Of a DNA stretch of 64,000 bases, positions 33,648 to 42,905 are shown piece after piece. A program made the position numbers and the translations under genes. How positions within the stretch are numbered: the stretch's first letter is position 1; each line of letters starts with the position of its first letter. A model generated the notes under the pieces. That model had not been told where the DNA came from. It made no database searches and worked only from the letters and a program-made list of their open reading frames with translations. Origin of the DNA: an uncultured Pelagibacteraceae bacterium (lineage in GTDB: Bacteria > Pseudomonadota > Alphaproteobacteria > Pelagibacterales > Pelagibacteraceae); the NCBI GenBank assembly GCA_902627735.1, contig CACOKI010000004.1, positions 19,900 through 83,899 of the forward strand, given 5' to 3'.

Positions 33648-34640
33648 ATGTTTAAATTTTTTACTCAAAGAAAATGGTTTTTATGGAGTATTGGTGGAAC
33701 AATAGTTATTTTATTAGCTACATGGTACCAAGTTCAACTTGATGTAAAAATAAATGAATGGTTCGGAGAGTTTTATGATACTTTACAAAAAGCCTTAACC
33801 GAACCTAATTCAGTAACAGAAAAAGAGTTTATTGCCTATCTATTTACTTTCGCAAAAATAGCTGCAGTTTATATTATCGTTGTTATTTTTAGCGATTATT
33901 TTACAAGTCATTGGACTTTTAGATGGAGAACAGCTATGGCTGATTTCTATCATGATAAATGGAATGATGCTTCATCAATTGAAGGTGCTTCTCAAAGAGT
34001 CCAAGAAGACACTCTAAAGTTTGCAAGAATTATGGAAGGACTTGGAGCGGAATTATTAAGAAGTTTAATGACTTTAATTGCATTTACTCCAATATTGTGG
34101 GGTTTATCAAAAAGTATAACCATACTTCCTTGGATAGGTGAAGTTGATCATGCGTTAGTTTGGGTTGCAATTATATCTGCTTTAGGTGGTACTTTAATAT
34201 TAGCAAGCGTTGGAATTAAATTACCAGGTATTGAATATGATATTCAAAAAGAGGAGGCCGCATATAGAAAAGAATTAGTTTTAGGAGAAGATTTTAAAGA
34301 AAGTGCACAACCTCAAAAAATAACAGATCTTTATGGTGGAGTTAGAAAGATACATTATAAAATGTATTTCCATTACTTATATTTCAATGCTGTTAAATGG
34401 AGCTATTTACAAGGTATGGTTATTGTGCCATATTTAGCTTTAGCACCAACTATTGTGACAGGTGCGATTACTTTAGGTTTTGTTCAACAAATCATTAGAG
34501 CATTTGGAAGAGTTGAAACTTCTCTGCAATATCTTGTTAGAAGTTGGCCAATTATAGTTGAGCTAATCTCTGTTTGGAAAAGGTTACGAGAATTTGAGTC
34601 AAAATTAGAAATTGATAACTCAACTGAAGTAATAAGATAA
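33648..34640 (+). CDS. SbmA/BacA-like family transporter
   Basis: WTFRWRTAMADFYHDKW, EGASQRVQEDTLKFARIMEGLG, YFNAVKWSYLQ. Confidence 0.88.
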   Translation: MFKFFTQRKWFLWSIGGTIVILLATWYQVQLDVKINEWFGEFYDTLQKALTEPNSVTEKEFIAYLFTFAKIAAVYIIVVIFSDYFTSHWTFRWRTAMADFYHDKWNDASSIEGASQRVQEDTLKFARIMEGLGAELLRSLMTLIAFTPILWGLSKSITILPWIGEVDHALVWVAIISALGGTLILASVGIKLPGIEYDIQKEEAAYRKELVLGEDFKESAQPQKITDLYGGVRKIHYKMYFHYLYFNAVKWSYLQGMVIVPYLALAPTIVTGAITLGFVQQIIRAFGRVETSLQYLVRSWPIIVELISVWKRLREFESKLEIDNSTEVIR

Positions 34641-35581
34641 TGATACTTGAAAAAAAATTTGAAGATATGATATTAAAAGTTTCAACAAGATCAGCTTTGT
34701 CATCATCATATTTCGTTGGAAAAAAAGATAAAATTGCAGCTGATAAAGCTGCAGTTGATACAATGAGGTCTGAATTAAATAAAATTGATATGATTGGAGA
34801 AATTGTAATAGGTGAAGGTGAACTTGATGAGGCACCAATGTTATATATAGGTGAAAAATTAGGTTCGATGAAAGGACCAAATATAGACATTGCTGTGGAT
34901 CCATTAGAAGGAACAAACTTTGCAGCAAATAATTTACCAGGAGCCTTATCAGTTATCGCAATAGCAGGTAAATCAAATCTTTTTAATGCACCAGAAACTT
35001 ATATGAATAAAATTTCTGCAAATGTTACTGAAAAAGGTGTTATCGACCTAGATTTTTCGATTAAGAATAATATAAAAAATTTGTCAGAATATAAAAATAA
35101 AGAACCAAAAAATCTAACTGCTTGTATTTTAGACAGACCTAGACACAAAAAAATAATTGATGAATTAAAAAATCTTGGAGTAAAATTAAAACTAATAACC
35201 GATGGAGATGTGAGTGGAGCTCTTATGGTTACAGATAAAAAATATAATGTAGATTTATTTTTAGGAATAGGTGGGGGACCTGAAGGTGTTTTAGCTGCGT
35301 CAGCATTGGATACATTTAATTGTTTTTTTCAAGGAAAATTTATTTTTGAGTCAAATGATGAAAAAAAAAGAGCAGAAAAAATGGGTATTAAAGACTTAGA
35401 TAAAAAATATGAATTAGATGAAATTGTTTCTGGAGATTCAATATTCTGTGCGACAGGAATAACAAGTGGAGATTTAGTGTCTGGAATAGAAATTATTGGA
35501 GATGAATTTGTTTCAGAAACCCTAATAACTCATAAGTCTTCAGGTCTCAAAAAAATTATTAAAATAAAACAAACTATTTAA
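34640..35581 (+). CDS. glpX: class II fructose-1,6-bisphosphatase
   Basis: GEIVIGEGELDEAPMLYIGE, IAVDPLEGTN, GIGGGPEGVLAASAL. Confidence 0.95.
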   Translation: MILEKKFEDMILKVSTRSALSSSYFVGKKDKIAADKAAVDTMRSELNKIDMIGEIVIGEGELDEAPMLYIGEKLGSMKGPNIDIAVDPLEGTNFAANNLPGALSVIAIAGKSNLFNAPETYMNKISANVTEKGVIDLDFSIKNNIKNLSEYKNKEPKNLTACILDRPRHKKIIDELKNLGVKLKLITDGDVSGALMVTDKKYNVDLFLGIGGGPEGVLAASALDTFNCFFQGKFIFESNDEKKRAEKMGIKDLDKKYELDEIVSGDSIFCATGITSGDLVSGIEIIGDEFVSETLITHKSSGLKKIIKIKQTI

Positions 35582-35626
35582 TAAAGCTTGATAATTAATA
35601 TTTTTTACAATAAAAAACACTTTTTT

Positions 35627-35701
35627 GGTCCCTTCGTCTATCGGTTAGGACACGTGGTTTTCATCCTCGAAAGAGGGGTTCGATTCCCCTAGGGACCGCC
35701 A
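35627..35701 (+). tRNA. tRNA-Glu (TTC), encoded CCA
   Basis: GGTCCCT/AGGGACC acceptor, anticodon loop ttTTCat, GGTTCGATTCC T-arm, CCA. Confidence 0.96.
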
Positions 35702-35707
35702 AAAAAT

Positions 35708-35956
35708 ATGGCATATTTTGTTTATATGTTAAAATGTGTTTCCTGTAAGAAAAAACGTACTTACGTTGGTTACACTAATGACATTAAATCTAGAATTCAT
35801 TTACATAATCTTAGCAAAGGAGCAAAATTTACTAAAGGTAATAAATGGAAATTAATATATAAAAAGAAATTTCTATCAAAATCAAAAGCAATGTCTTATG
35901 AATATTCTTTAAAAAATGATAAAGTAAAAAGATTAGAAATTTATAATAATTCATAA
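35708..35956 (+). CDS. GIY-YIG nuclease family protein
   Basis: FVYMLKC...RTYVGYTNDIKSRIHLHN; 82 aa, UPF0213-like size. Confidence 0.9.
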   Translation: MAYFVYMLKCVSCKKKRTYVGYTNDIKSRIHLHNLSKGAKFTKGNKWKLIYKKKFLSKSKAMSYEYSLKNDKVKRLEIYNNS

Positions 35957-38059
35957 ATGAATATTTCAATATTATTACCTTTTAAAGAAAATTTTACTAA
36001 ATCTATGGCAGGAGCAGTGTCTTTATTTGTAAAAGATACGTCTAAAGCCAGTACTTTTAAAGATAAGATAACTATTTTTGGTTCCACAAAAAAAAGAGAT
36101 TTTTTATTGAAAAGTTATATAAATTTAGATACAGAAAAAAAATTTTTCAAAAGTTCAAACACAGAATATGTAAAAACTTTTCTTTCTCACAAATTTTTAA
36201 AAAAAACAAATATTTTAGAAATTCATAATAGACCTAATTATATTAAACAGATCAGAGATATATATAAAGAAAAAATATTTTTATATTTTCATAATGATCC
36301 TCTTTCAATGAATGGTTCTAAAAGTATTTCTGATAGAGAATATCTAATTAGTAATGTTGATAAATTAATTTTTAATAGTAATTGGTCGAGAAAAAGATTT
36401 TTAATAAATTTAGATGATAATAAGTTTCTTAAAAAAACTGCAATTTGTTATCAATCTACAAATAAAGTAAAAATAAATTTTTCAAAAAAAAAGAAGATTA
36501 TTTCATTTATTGGTAAACTTAATAGAGCAAAAGGTTTTGATATCTTTGGTAAAGCTATTATAAAAATATTAAATGAATTTAATGATTGGAAGGGATATAT
36601 TATTGGTGATGAACCTAGAGAAAAACTTTTTTTTAAGCATAAGAATTTAAAAAATTTAGGATTCAAAAATAATGATTTCATATTAAATTTTCTAAAAAAA
36701 GTTAGTATCTCTGTTGTTTCTTCTAGATGGGACGAACCTTTTGGGAGGGCGAGTTTGGAAGCAGCTAGCAGAGGATCAGCGGTAATTATTAGTAATAAAG
36801 GTGGTTTACCTGAAACATCGTCTGCATCAATAATTTTAAAATCCTTAAATGAAAAAAATTTATATCTTCAAATTAAGAAATTAATAAAGAATAAAGATTT
36901 TTTAATTAAATCACAAAAAAAGAATTATAAAAATTTTTTTTTAGATCACAATTATGTTACATCAATCATTGATAGATTAAGAAATGAATTTAATTTCACA
37001 AATCTAAATACAAATATTAAAAAAAATTTAAAGATTATTCATATTACTAATTTTAATTATAGATTTAATGGCCGTTTACAATATAATACTGGTAGAAGAA
37101 TAAATAATGGTTTAGTAAGATTAGGTCATAATGTTCTAACTATCAGCGATAGAGATGTAGTAAGTCAAAACAAAACCTTAACTGACATAACAGGATCAAA
37201 AAAATTACAAGAAAAGATTATTAATAGTTACTATAATTTTAAACCCGATTTATTGGTTTTAGGCCATGCAGATTCAGTTTCTTTGGAGACTATAGATTTT
37301 CTTAAATCAAAAAATGTTAAGATATCTCAATGGTTCCTTGATCCAGTATCTAAATTTGGACCTGATTACAGTTCAAATAAACAAAGAATTCTACATAAAG
37401 ATAAATTAATTGATGCTAGTTTTTTAACAACAGATCCAAAATCTTTAACTTTTAAAATCAAAAACTCATTTTACATGCCTAATCCATGTGATGAAGCTTT
37501 TGAAATTTTAGAAAATTATAATAAGAATTGTGAACATGATCTTTTCTTTGCAATGAGCCATGGTGTTCATAGAGGTGAACTCAAAAAAGGTAAATATGAT
37601 AAAAGAGAAAAATTTATTAATAATCTAATTAAAAAAAATAAAAATATTGATTTTGACACCTATGGAATGAACCATATTCAACCAATTTGGGGTAATGAGT
37701 TTTTAGATAAAATTTCTAATTGTTCTATGGGTTTGAACTTGAGTAGAGGTAAACCAATAAAGTATTACAGTAGTGATCGTATTGCTCAATTAATGGGAAA
37801 TGGTTTATTAACTTTTATTGATCAAAAAACAAAATTTAATGATTTTTTTTCAAAAAATGAAATAGTATTTTACAAAGATATTGATGATTTAAGTTATAAA
37901 TTAAATAAATATAAAAAAGATACAAAAGAAAGAAGAAGAATTGCTAAGAATGGTAAAAAACATTATTTTAAACATTTTAATTCAACAATAATTGCTGATT
38001 TTATTATAAGTCGTACTTTTGGTAATAAATCTAAAAAAGAATTTATATGGGAAAAATAG
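35957..38059 (+). CDS. two-domain glycosyltransferase (GT4-like N-half, CgeB-like C-half)
   Basis: N-half: FIGKLNRAKGFDIFGKAI, SSRWDEPFGRASLEAASRG; C-half: SDRIAQLMGNGLLTFID near the C-terminus. Confidence 0.85.
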   Translation: MNISILLPFKENFTKSMAGAVSLFVKDTSKASTFKDKITIFGSTKKRDFLLKSYINLDTEKKFFKSSNTEYVKTFLSHKFLKKTNILEIHNRPNYIKQIRDIYKEKIFLYFHNDPLSMNGSKSISDREYLISNVDKLIFNSNWSRKRFLINLDDNKFLKKTAICYQSTNKVKINFSKKKKIISFIGKLNRAKGFDIFGKAIIKILNEFNDWKGYIIGDEPREKLFFKHKNLKNLGFKNNDFILNFLKKVSISVVSSRWDEPFGRASLEAASRGSAVIISNKGGLPETSSASIILKSLNEKNLYLQIKKLIKNKDFLIKSQKKNYKNFFLDHNYVTSIIDRLRNEFNFTNLNTNIKKNLKIIHITNFNYRFNGRLQYNTGRRINNGLVRLGHNVLTISDRDVVSQNKTLTDITGSKKLQEKIINSYYNFKPDLLVLGHADSVSLETIDFLKSKNVKISQWFLDPVSKFGPDYSSNKQRILHKDKLIDASFLTTDPKSLTFKIKNSFYMPNPCDEAFEILENYNKNCEHDLFFAMSHGVHRGELKKGKYDKREKFINNLIKKNKNIDFDTYGMNHIQPIWGNEFLDKISNCSMGLNLSRGKPIKYYSSDRIAQLMGNGLLTFIDQKTKFNDFFSKNEIVFYKDIDDLSYKLNKYKKDTKERRRIAKNGKKHYFKHFNSTIIADFIISRTFGNKSKKEFIWEK

Positions 38060-39000
38060 CTATTATCACAGGTATTGCTGGTCAAGATGGGTCATATTTA
38101 GCTGAATTATTACTAAAAAAAAATTACAAAATTTATGGTATTTGCAAAAAATCAAAAAAAATTAATTTTAGGAATATTGAAAAGATAAAAAAAAAAATTT
38201 TTATAAAAAAAATTGATATTAATAATTTTTCTAATATTAAAGAATTAATCAAAAAAGTTCGTCCAAATGAATTTTATCATTTAGCTGCACAAAGTTTTAT
38301 TAATTATAAATTTGAAGATGAATTTTTTAGATTAAATCCTAATATAAACGGTACTCATTATATATTATCAGCCATTAAAAAATTTTCACCAAAAACAAAA
38401 TTTTATTATGCAGCGTCCTCAGAATTATTTGGTAATGCCAAATCATTACCACAACATGAGAATACTCATTTTAATCCAAGATCAGCTTATGGTGTATCAA
38501 AAGTGGCTGGTTATTATTTGACAAAAAATTATAGAGAGGCTTATAAATTATTTGCTTGTTCTGGTATTTTATTCAATCATGAGTCACCAAGAAGAAATAT
38601 CAATTTTGTATCTCGTAAGATAACTAAAAATTTATCCTTAATTGTTAAAGGAAAAATAAAAAAAATTATTTTAGGAAATATAAATTCAAAAAGAGACTGG
38701 GGCCATGCAAAAGATTATGTTTATGCAATGTGGAAAATATTACAATCAAAAAAACCGCAGGATTTTGTTATAGGAACAGGAAAAGTTCATTCTGTAAGAG
38801 ATTTTTTACATTTAGCATTTAAAAGGGCTAATTTAGATTATAAAAAATATATTAAAATTGATAAAAGATTATTTAGACCAAATGATGATATTATATTAAA
38901 AGCAAACTTTAATAAGGCAAAAAGAATTTTAAATTGGAAACCAAAAATTAGTTTTAAATCTTTAGTCAATGAAATGGTCGACTATGATTTAAATAATTAG
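38047..39000 (+). CDS. GDP-mannose 4,6-dehydratase family SDR, possible GDP-heptose 4,6-dehydratase
   Basis: ITGIAGQDGSYLAELLL, YHLAAQSF, SELFGNA, YGVSKVAGYYLTKNYREAY, RDWGHAKDYV. Confidence 0.9.
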   Translation: MGKIAIITGIAGQDGSYLAELLLKKNYKIYGICKKSKKINFRNIEKIKKKIFIKKIDINNFSNIKELIKKVRPNEFYHLAAQSFINYKFEDEFFRLNPNINGTHYILSAIKKFSPKTKFYYAASSELFGNAKSLPQHENTHFNPRSAYGVSKVAGYYLTKNYREAYKLFACSGILFNHESPRRNINFVSRKITKNLSLIVKGKIKKIILGNINSKRDWGHAKDYVYAMWKILQSKKPQDFVIGTGKVHSVRDFLHLAFKRANLDYKKYIKIDKRLFRPNDDIILKANFNKAKRILNWKPKISFKSLVNEMVDYDLNN

Positions 39001-39004
39001 AATA

Positions 39005-40012
39005 ATGAATTCAAAAATAAAGATCTATTTTATTGAAAATTCTTATGATTATAATGCCTCTGACCTAAATTCTAGTAAAATTGCTGGTTCTGAAAAAACA
39101 CTTATAAATATCACTAATGAACTTGCCAAAGACAAGAATTTGATAATTAAAGTTTTCAATAATACTTCTGCTCCATTTTCTAAAATCAATAATGTTTATT
39201 GGGACAATGTAAATAAAATTGATAATGACGATAAGCCAGATTTTGTTGTAGCTATGTCAGATGCAAATCTTCTAAATAACTTAAATTGTAAAAAAAATTT
39301 CTTATGGTCTCACAGTATTCAATCTTTTGAAAAATTTATTAGAAAAAAACAACTTTTACCTTTTTTAAGATACAAACCTAAAATGATACTCGAGGGAGAA
39401 TATCACTTTAATCAGAGAAGTTTTTTAACATCTTTTTGTGGAAAAAAAATTTTAAAAATTGCACCTGACTATGATTTTATCGATACTCAGATTGAACCTA
39501 ATCATATCCCACCACCTACAGCAATATTTACTACAAAATCTGATCGTAATTTAAACTTTTTAATAAACTCTTGGCATGAGATAAATAAAAAAAACTCAAA
39601 AACTAATCTATATATTAATCCGCCATATAAACTGTCAGAAATGGATAAAACTATGGGTATTCATCTTAGAAATAAAGGTGATAAAAAAAAACTTATTTTA
39701 GATCTAATTAATTCAAGATTATTTTTGACACCTGGTCATAAAACTGAAGTTTTTTGTTTGGCTGCTGAAGAAGCAAGAGAACTTTGTATTCCAATTGTGA
39801 CAATGGGATACGGCTGTTTATATGAAAGAGTAGAACATGGTGTTACTGGCTTTATAGCAAAAAATCGAAGCGAATTTATTGATTATGCTTATGAAATTCT
39901 AACTAATGATAAAACTTATTTAGATTTAAAAAGGAATTTGATAGAAATGAAAAATTCAAGAAATTATTCTCATGTTAGAAATGACTTTTTAAATATTTTA
40001 AATAATGAATGA
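39005..40012 (+). CDS. glycosyltransferase (GT4-like)
   Basis: GHKTEVFCLAAEEARELCIPIVTMGYGCLYERVEHGVTGFI. Confidence 0.82.
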   Translation: MNSKIKIYFIENSYDYNASDLNSSKIAGSEKTLINITNELAKDKNLIIKVFNNTSAPFSKINNVYWDNVNKIDNDDKPDFVVAMSDANLLNNLNCKKNFLWSHSIQSFEKFIRKKQLLPFLRYKPKMILEGEYHFNQRSFLTSFCGKKILKIAPDYDFIDTQIEPNHIPPPTAIFTTKSDRNLNFLINSWHEINKKNSKTNLYINPPYKLSEMDKTMGIHLRNKGDKKKLILDLINSRLFLTPGHKTEVFCLAAEEARELCIPIVTMGYGCLYERVEHGVTGFIAKNRSEFIDYAYEILTNDKTYLDLKRNLIEMKNSRNYSHVRNDFLNILNNE

Positions 40013-41198
40013 TATCGTAATTCTAGTTGGTGGAAAAGGATCAAGATTAGGAAAATTAACAAAAAAAAATCCCAAACCTCTTATAAAAATAAAGAATAAA
40101 AGATTTTTAGATATAATTTTAAGTAAGCTTATAAGATATAATTTCAGAAATATATATTTACTTTGCTCTTTCAAAAAAAAAAAATTTTTTAGTATTTACA
40201 ACCATAAAAAGATTCATAATTCAAAAATAATATGTATTGATGAAGGAAATCCAAAGGATACAGGTGGAGCATTATTTAAATTAAGAAAAAGAATTAAGAA
40301 CAGCTTTTTTTGCATAAATGGTGATACATTTTTTGATATAGATTATAATTTGTTAAAAATTAAAAAAGATGAAAAACAGATATGCAATATAGCTATTACT
40401 AATAATAATAACTACAAAAAAAATTCCAAAGTAAATAACTTATCTTTAACTAAAAAGGGTTTAATTCAATATTCAAATAAAAAGACTAAGCTAATGAATG
40501 GGGGAGTGTATTTTTTTAAAAAAAAGATATTCAAATACATTCCTAATAAAAAGATTTCACTAGAAAATGATATCTTTAAAATATTGATATATAAAAAAAA
40601 GATAAAAGGTATATTTTTTAAAGATAAATTTATTGATATTGGTTCAAAAAATAATTTAAGTTATCTTAAAAAAAATCCTTATCTTGTAAAACAAAAAGCA
40701 GCTTTTTTAGATAGAGATGGTGTAATAAATAGATTAATCAAAAGTGGCTATGTAGTAAATTATAAACAATTAAAATTATTAAAAGGAGTGGTTGATGGAA
40801 TTAAGTTTTTAAACCAAAATGGATATTTAACAATACTAGTAACTAATCAATCTTGTGTTGGAAGATCAATTATCAGCGAAAAAAAACTCAATAGAATTCA
40901 TTTCTTATTACAAAAATATCTCAAAAAAAGAAATAATTCATATTTAGATGATATTTTTTATTCCCCTTATTACAAACATTCTAAAAATAAAAAATACAGA
41001 TTAAATTCATTTGATCGAAAACCAAATCCGGGAATGTTGATTAAAGCAATTTTAAAATGGAATATAGATTTGAAGAGTAGTTTTTTTATTGGCGATTCTA
41101 AAACAGATTTTACGGCTGCCAAGAAAGTTGGTGTTAAATTTTATTATAAAGATAAAGTGTCTTTATTAAATCAATTTAAAAAAATTTTAAATAAATGA
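40005..41198 (+). CDS. fused sugar-phosphate nucleotidyltransferase (HddC-like) and HAD-IIIA heptose-bisphosphatase (GmhB-like)
   Basis: N-half: VILVGGKGSRLGKLTKKNPKPLIKI, INGDTFFDIDY; C-half: AAFLDRDGVIN, VTNQSCVGRS, RKPNPGML, FIGDSKTDFTAA. Confidence 0.9.
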   Translation: MNDIVILVGGKGSRLGKLTKKNPKPLIKIKNKRFLDIILSKLIRYNFRNIYLLCSFKKKKFFSIYNHKKIHNSKIICIDEGNPKDTGGALFKLRKRIKNSFFCINGDTFFDIDYNLLKIKKDEKQICNIAITNNNNYKKNSKVNNLSLTKKGLIQYSNKKTKLMNGGVYFFKKKIFKYIPNKKISLENDIFKILIYKKKIKGIFFKDKFIDIGSKNNLSYLKKNPYLVKQKAAFLDRDGVINRLIKSGYVVNYKQLKLLKGVVDGIKFLNQNGYLTILVTNQSCVGRSIISEKKLNRIHFLLQKYLKKRNNSYLDDIFYSPYYKHSKNKKYRLNSFDRKPNPGMLIKAILKWNIDLKSSFFIGDSKTDFTAAKKVGVKFYYKDKVSLLNQFKKILNK

Positions 41199-42172
41199 TT
41201 ATTTCAAAGACACCGTTTAGAATTTCACTTATTGGAGGTGGAACAGATTTTCCCTCATATTACAAAAGATATCCAGGTCTAGTAATTGGAGGAACTATTA
41301 ATAAATATAGTTATGTTACTGCTAGACATTTGCCAAATGTTTTTAATTATAAACATAGAATTGTTTGGTCCAAAAACGAGGTAGTTAATAATATTAATCA
41401 AATAATACATCCAACAGTCAAAGGAGTATTTAGATTTTTAAAGATTAATAAAGGTTTGGAAATTCATTATCAGGGCGATTTACAAAAAAATTCTGGTTTG
41501 GGGACAAGCTCCTCTTTTTGTGTAGGATTAATAAATTCGTTAATGACATTAAATAATAAAAAAATTTCAAATAAAGAATTAGCGTCAAAAGCAATCTATA
41601 TAGAACAAAAAGTAATGAAAGAAAACTCTGGTTCACAAGATCCAATTTGGGCTTCTTATGGAGGATTTAATTCAATTAAATTTAATAATAATAAATTTAC
41701 AGTAAATAAAATCAAAATTACAAAAAATAATCTGGATGAATTAAGCAAAAATCTATTTTTAATTTACACAGGTATTAATAAATTTTCAAATACTATTGAA
41801 AAAGATAAAATATCTAATTTACGATCAAACATTAAATATTTATCAACAATTTATGAATTAGCCAAAGAACTAGAAAAAAACATACATCAAATTAAAAATT
41901 TTAATTACATAGGATCAATTTTAAATGAATATTGGCATATTAAAAAGAAATTGTCATCTAAAGTAAGTAATGTGAAAATCGATGAAATCTATAATGAATC
42001 TTTATCAGCTGGCGCATCAGGTGGAAAAATTATTGGATCGGGTGGAGGTGGTTTTTTGTTGATTTATTGTAAAAAGAAATTTCACTCAAATTTAAAAAAA
42101 AGATTAAACAAATTGCCTATAGTTAAATTTAATTTTGTTAATGAGGGTTCTAAAATAATTTTTAAATCTTAA
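41195..42172 (+). CDS. GHMP kinase, D-glycero-D-manno-heptose 7-phosphate kinase-like (HddA-like)
   Basis: ISKTPFRISLIGGGTDFPSYY, NSGLGTSSSFCVGLIN, GASGGKIIGSGGGGFLLIY. Confidence 0.88.
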   Translation: MIISKTPFRISLIGGGTDFPSYYKRYPGLVIGGTINKYSYVTARHLPNVFNYKHRIVWSKNEVVNNINQIIHPTVKGVFRFLKINKGLEIHYQGDLQKNSGLGTSSSFCVGLINSLMTLNNKKISNKELASKAIYIEQKVMKENSGSQDPIWASYGGFNSIKFNNNKFTVNKIKITKNNLDELSKNLFLIYTGINKFSNTIEKDKISNLRSNIKYLSTIYELAKELEKNIHQIKNFNYIGSILNEYWHIKKKLSSKVSNVKIDEIYNESLSAGASGGKIIGSGGGGFLLIYCKKKFHSNLKKRLNKLPIVKFNFVNEGSKIIFKS

Positions 42173-42899
42173 TAAAAATGGATTTTAATAGATATTTCAT
42201 ATATTCAATTTTATGTATTTTTCTTCTATTCAAAAATAAACCGTCTCTATGAACTGTCAAATGAAGACTATCTTTTTTGCTATTCGAATTCTGTTCATAA
42301 ATTAATTTTTTATTAAATTCTTTTCTGAATTCTTCAATCAAATTTTTTATAGATGATTTCTTTTCTTTTTGAAGATATATAGCAAGCCATAGATCATCAT
42401 CTAAAAACATGTTTTTGTTATATTTCACAAATTTCTCATAAAATTTCTCAATATTGTCTAAAAGTTTTGTATTCATTAAAAAACCATCAGAACATTGTCC
42501 CATTTTAATCTTAAATATTTTATTCAAATAAAAGCTATAATTAATTTGTTCTTTTTCAAATGCTTTCAAAAAAAAATGACACATATTTTTGTCATAAAGG
42601 TGATCATCATCCAATAATATTACACAATCATAATTTCTTACTTTTTCAATCGAGCCCATAATTTTAGTGCCAGGTCCAAAATCTTCACATCTATTAATTT
42701 CTAAATTTTTATAATTTAATTTGATTAAATCTTTTTCATTAATTGTTTGGTCAGGAAATCTTTGATATTTGTATGGAATATTAAGATATATCTTCTCAGG
42801 TTTTAATGTTTGTTTGTTTATATTGTCAATAATCTCCGAGATTTTTCCAATTCTTGAGGGAATTGTTGACATAGAAACACAAAATGAAAATTCTTTCAC
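42162..42899 (-). CDS. glycosyltransferase-like protein (GT-A-like)
   Basis: FCVSMSTIPSRIGKISEIIDNINKQTLKPEKIYLNIP, CVILLDDDHLYD, MFLDDDLWLAIYL. Confidence 0.75.
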   Translation of the reverse strand: MKEFSFCVSMSTIPSRIGKISEIIDNINKQTLKPEKIYLNIPYKYQRFPDQTINEKDLIKLNYKNLEINRCEDFGPGTKIMGSIEKVRNYDCVILLDDDHLYDKNMCHFFLKAFEKEQINYSFYLNKIFKIKMGQCSDGFLMNTKLLDNIEKFYEKFVKYNKNMFLDDDLWLAIYLQKEKKSSIKNLIEEFRKEFNKKLIYEQNSNSKKDSLHLTVHRDGLFLNRRKIHKIEYMKYLLKSIFIKI

Positions 42900-42905
42900 A
42901 AAATA

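Noticed and set aside
34552-34928. Two antisense ORFs (112 and 102 aa) over the start of glpX
   Set aside because: Antisense shadows of glpX and the SbmA-like gene; low-complexity Leu/Gln/Ser-rich translations without motifs.
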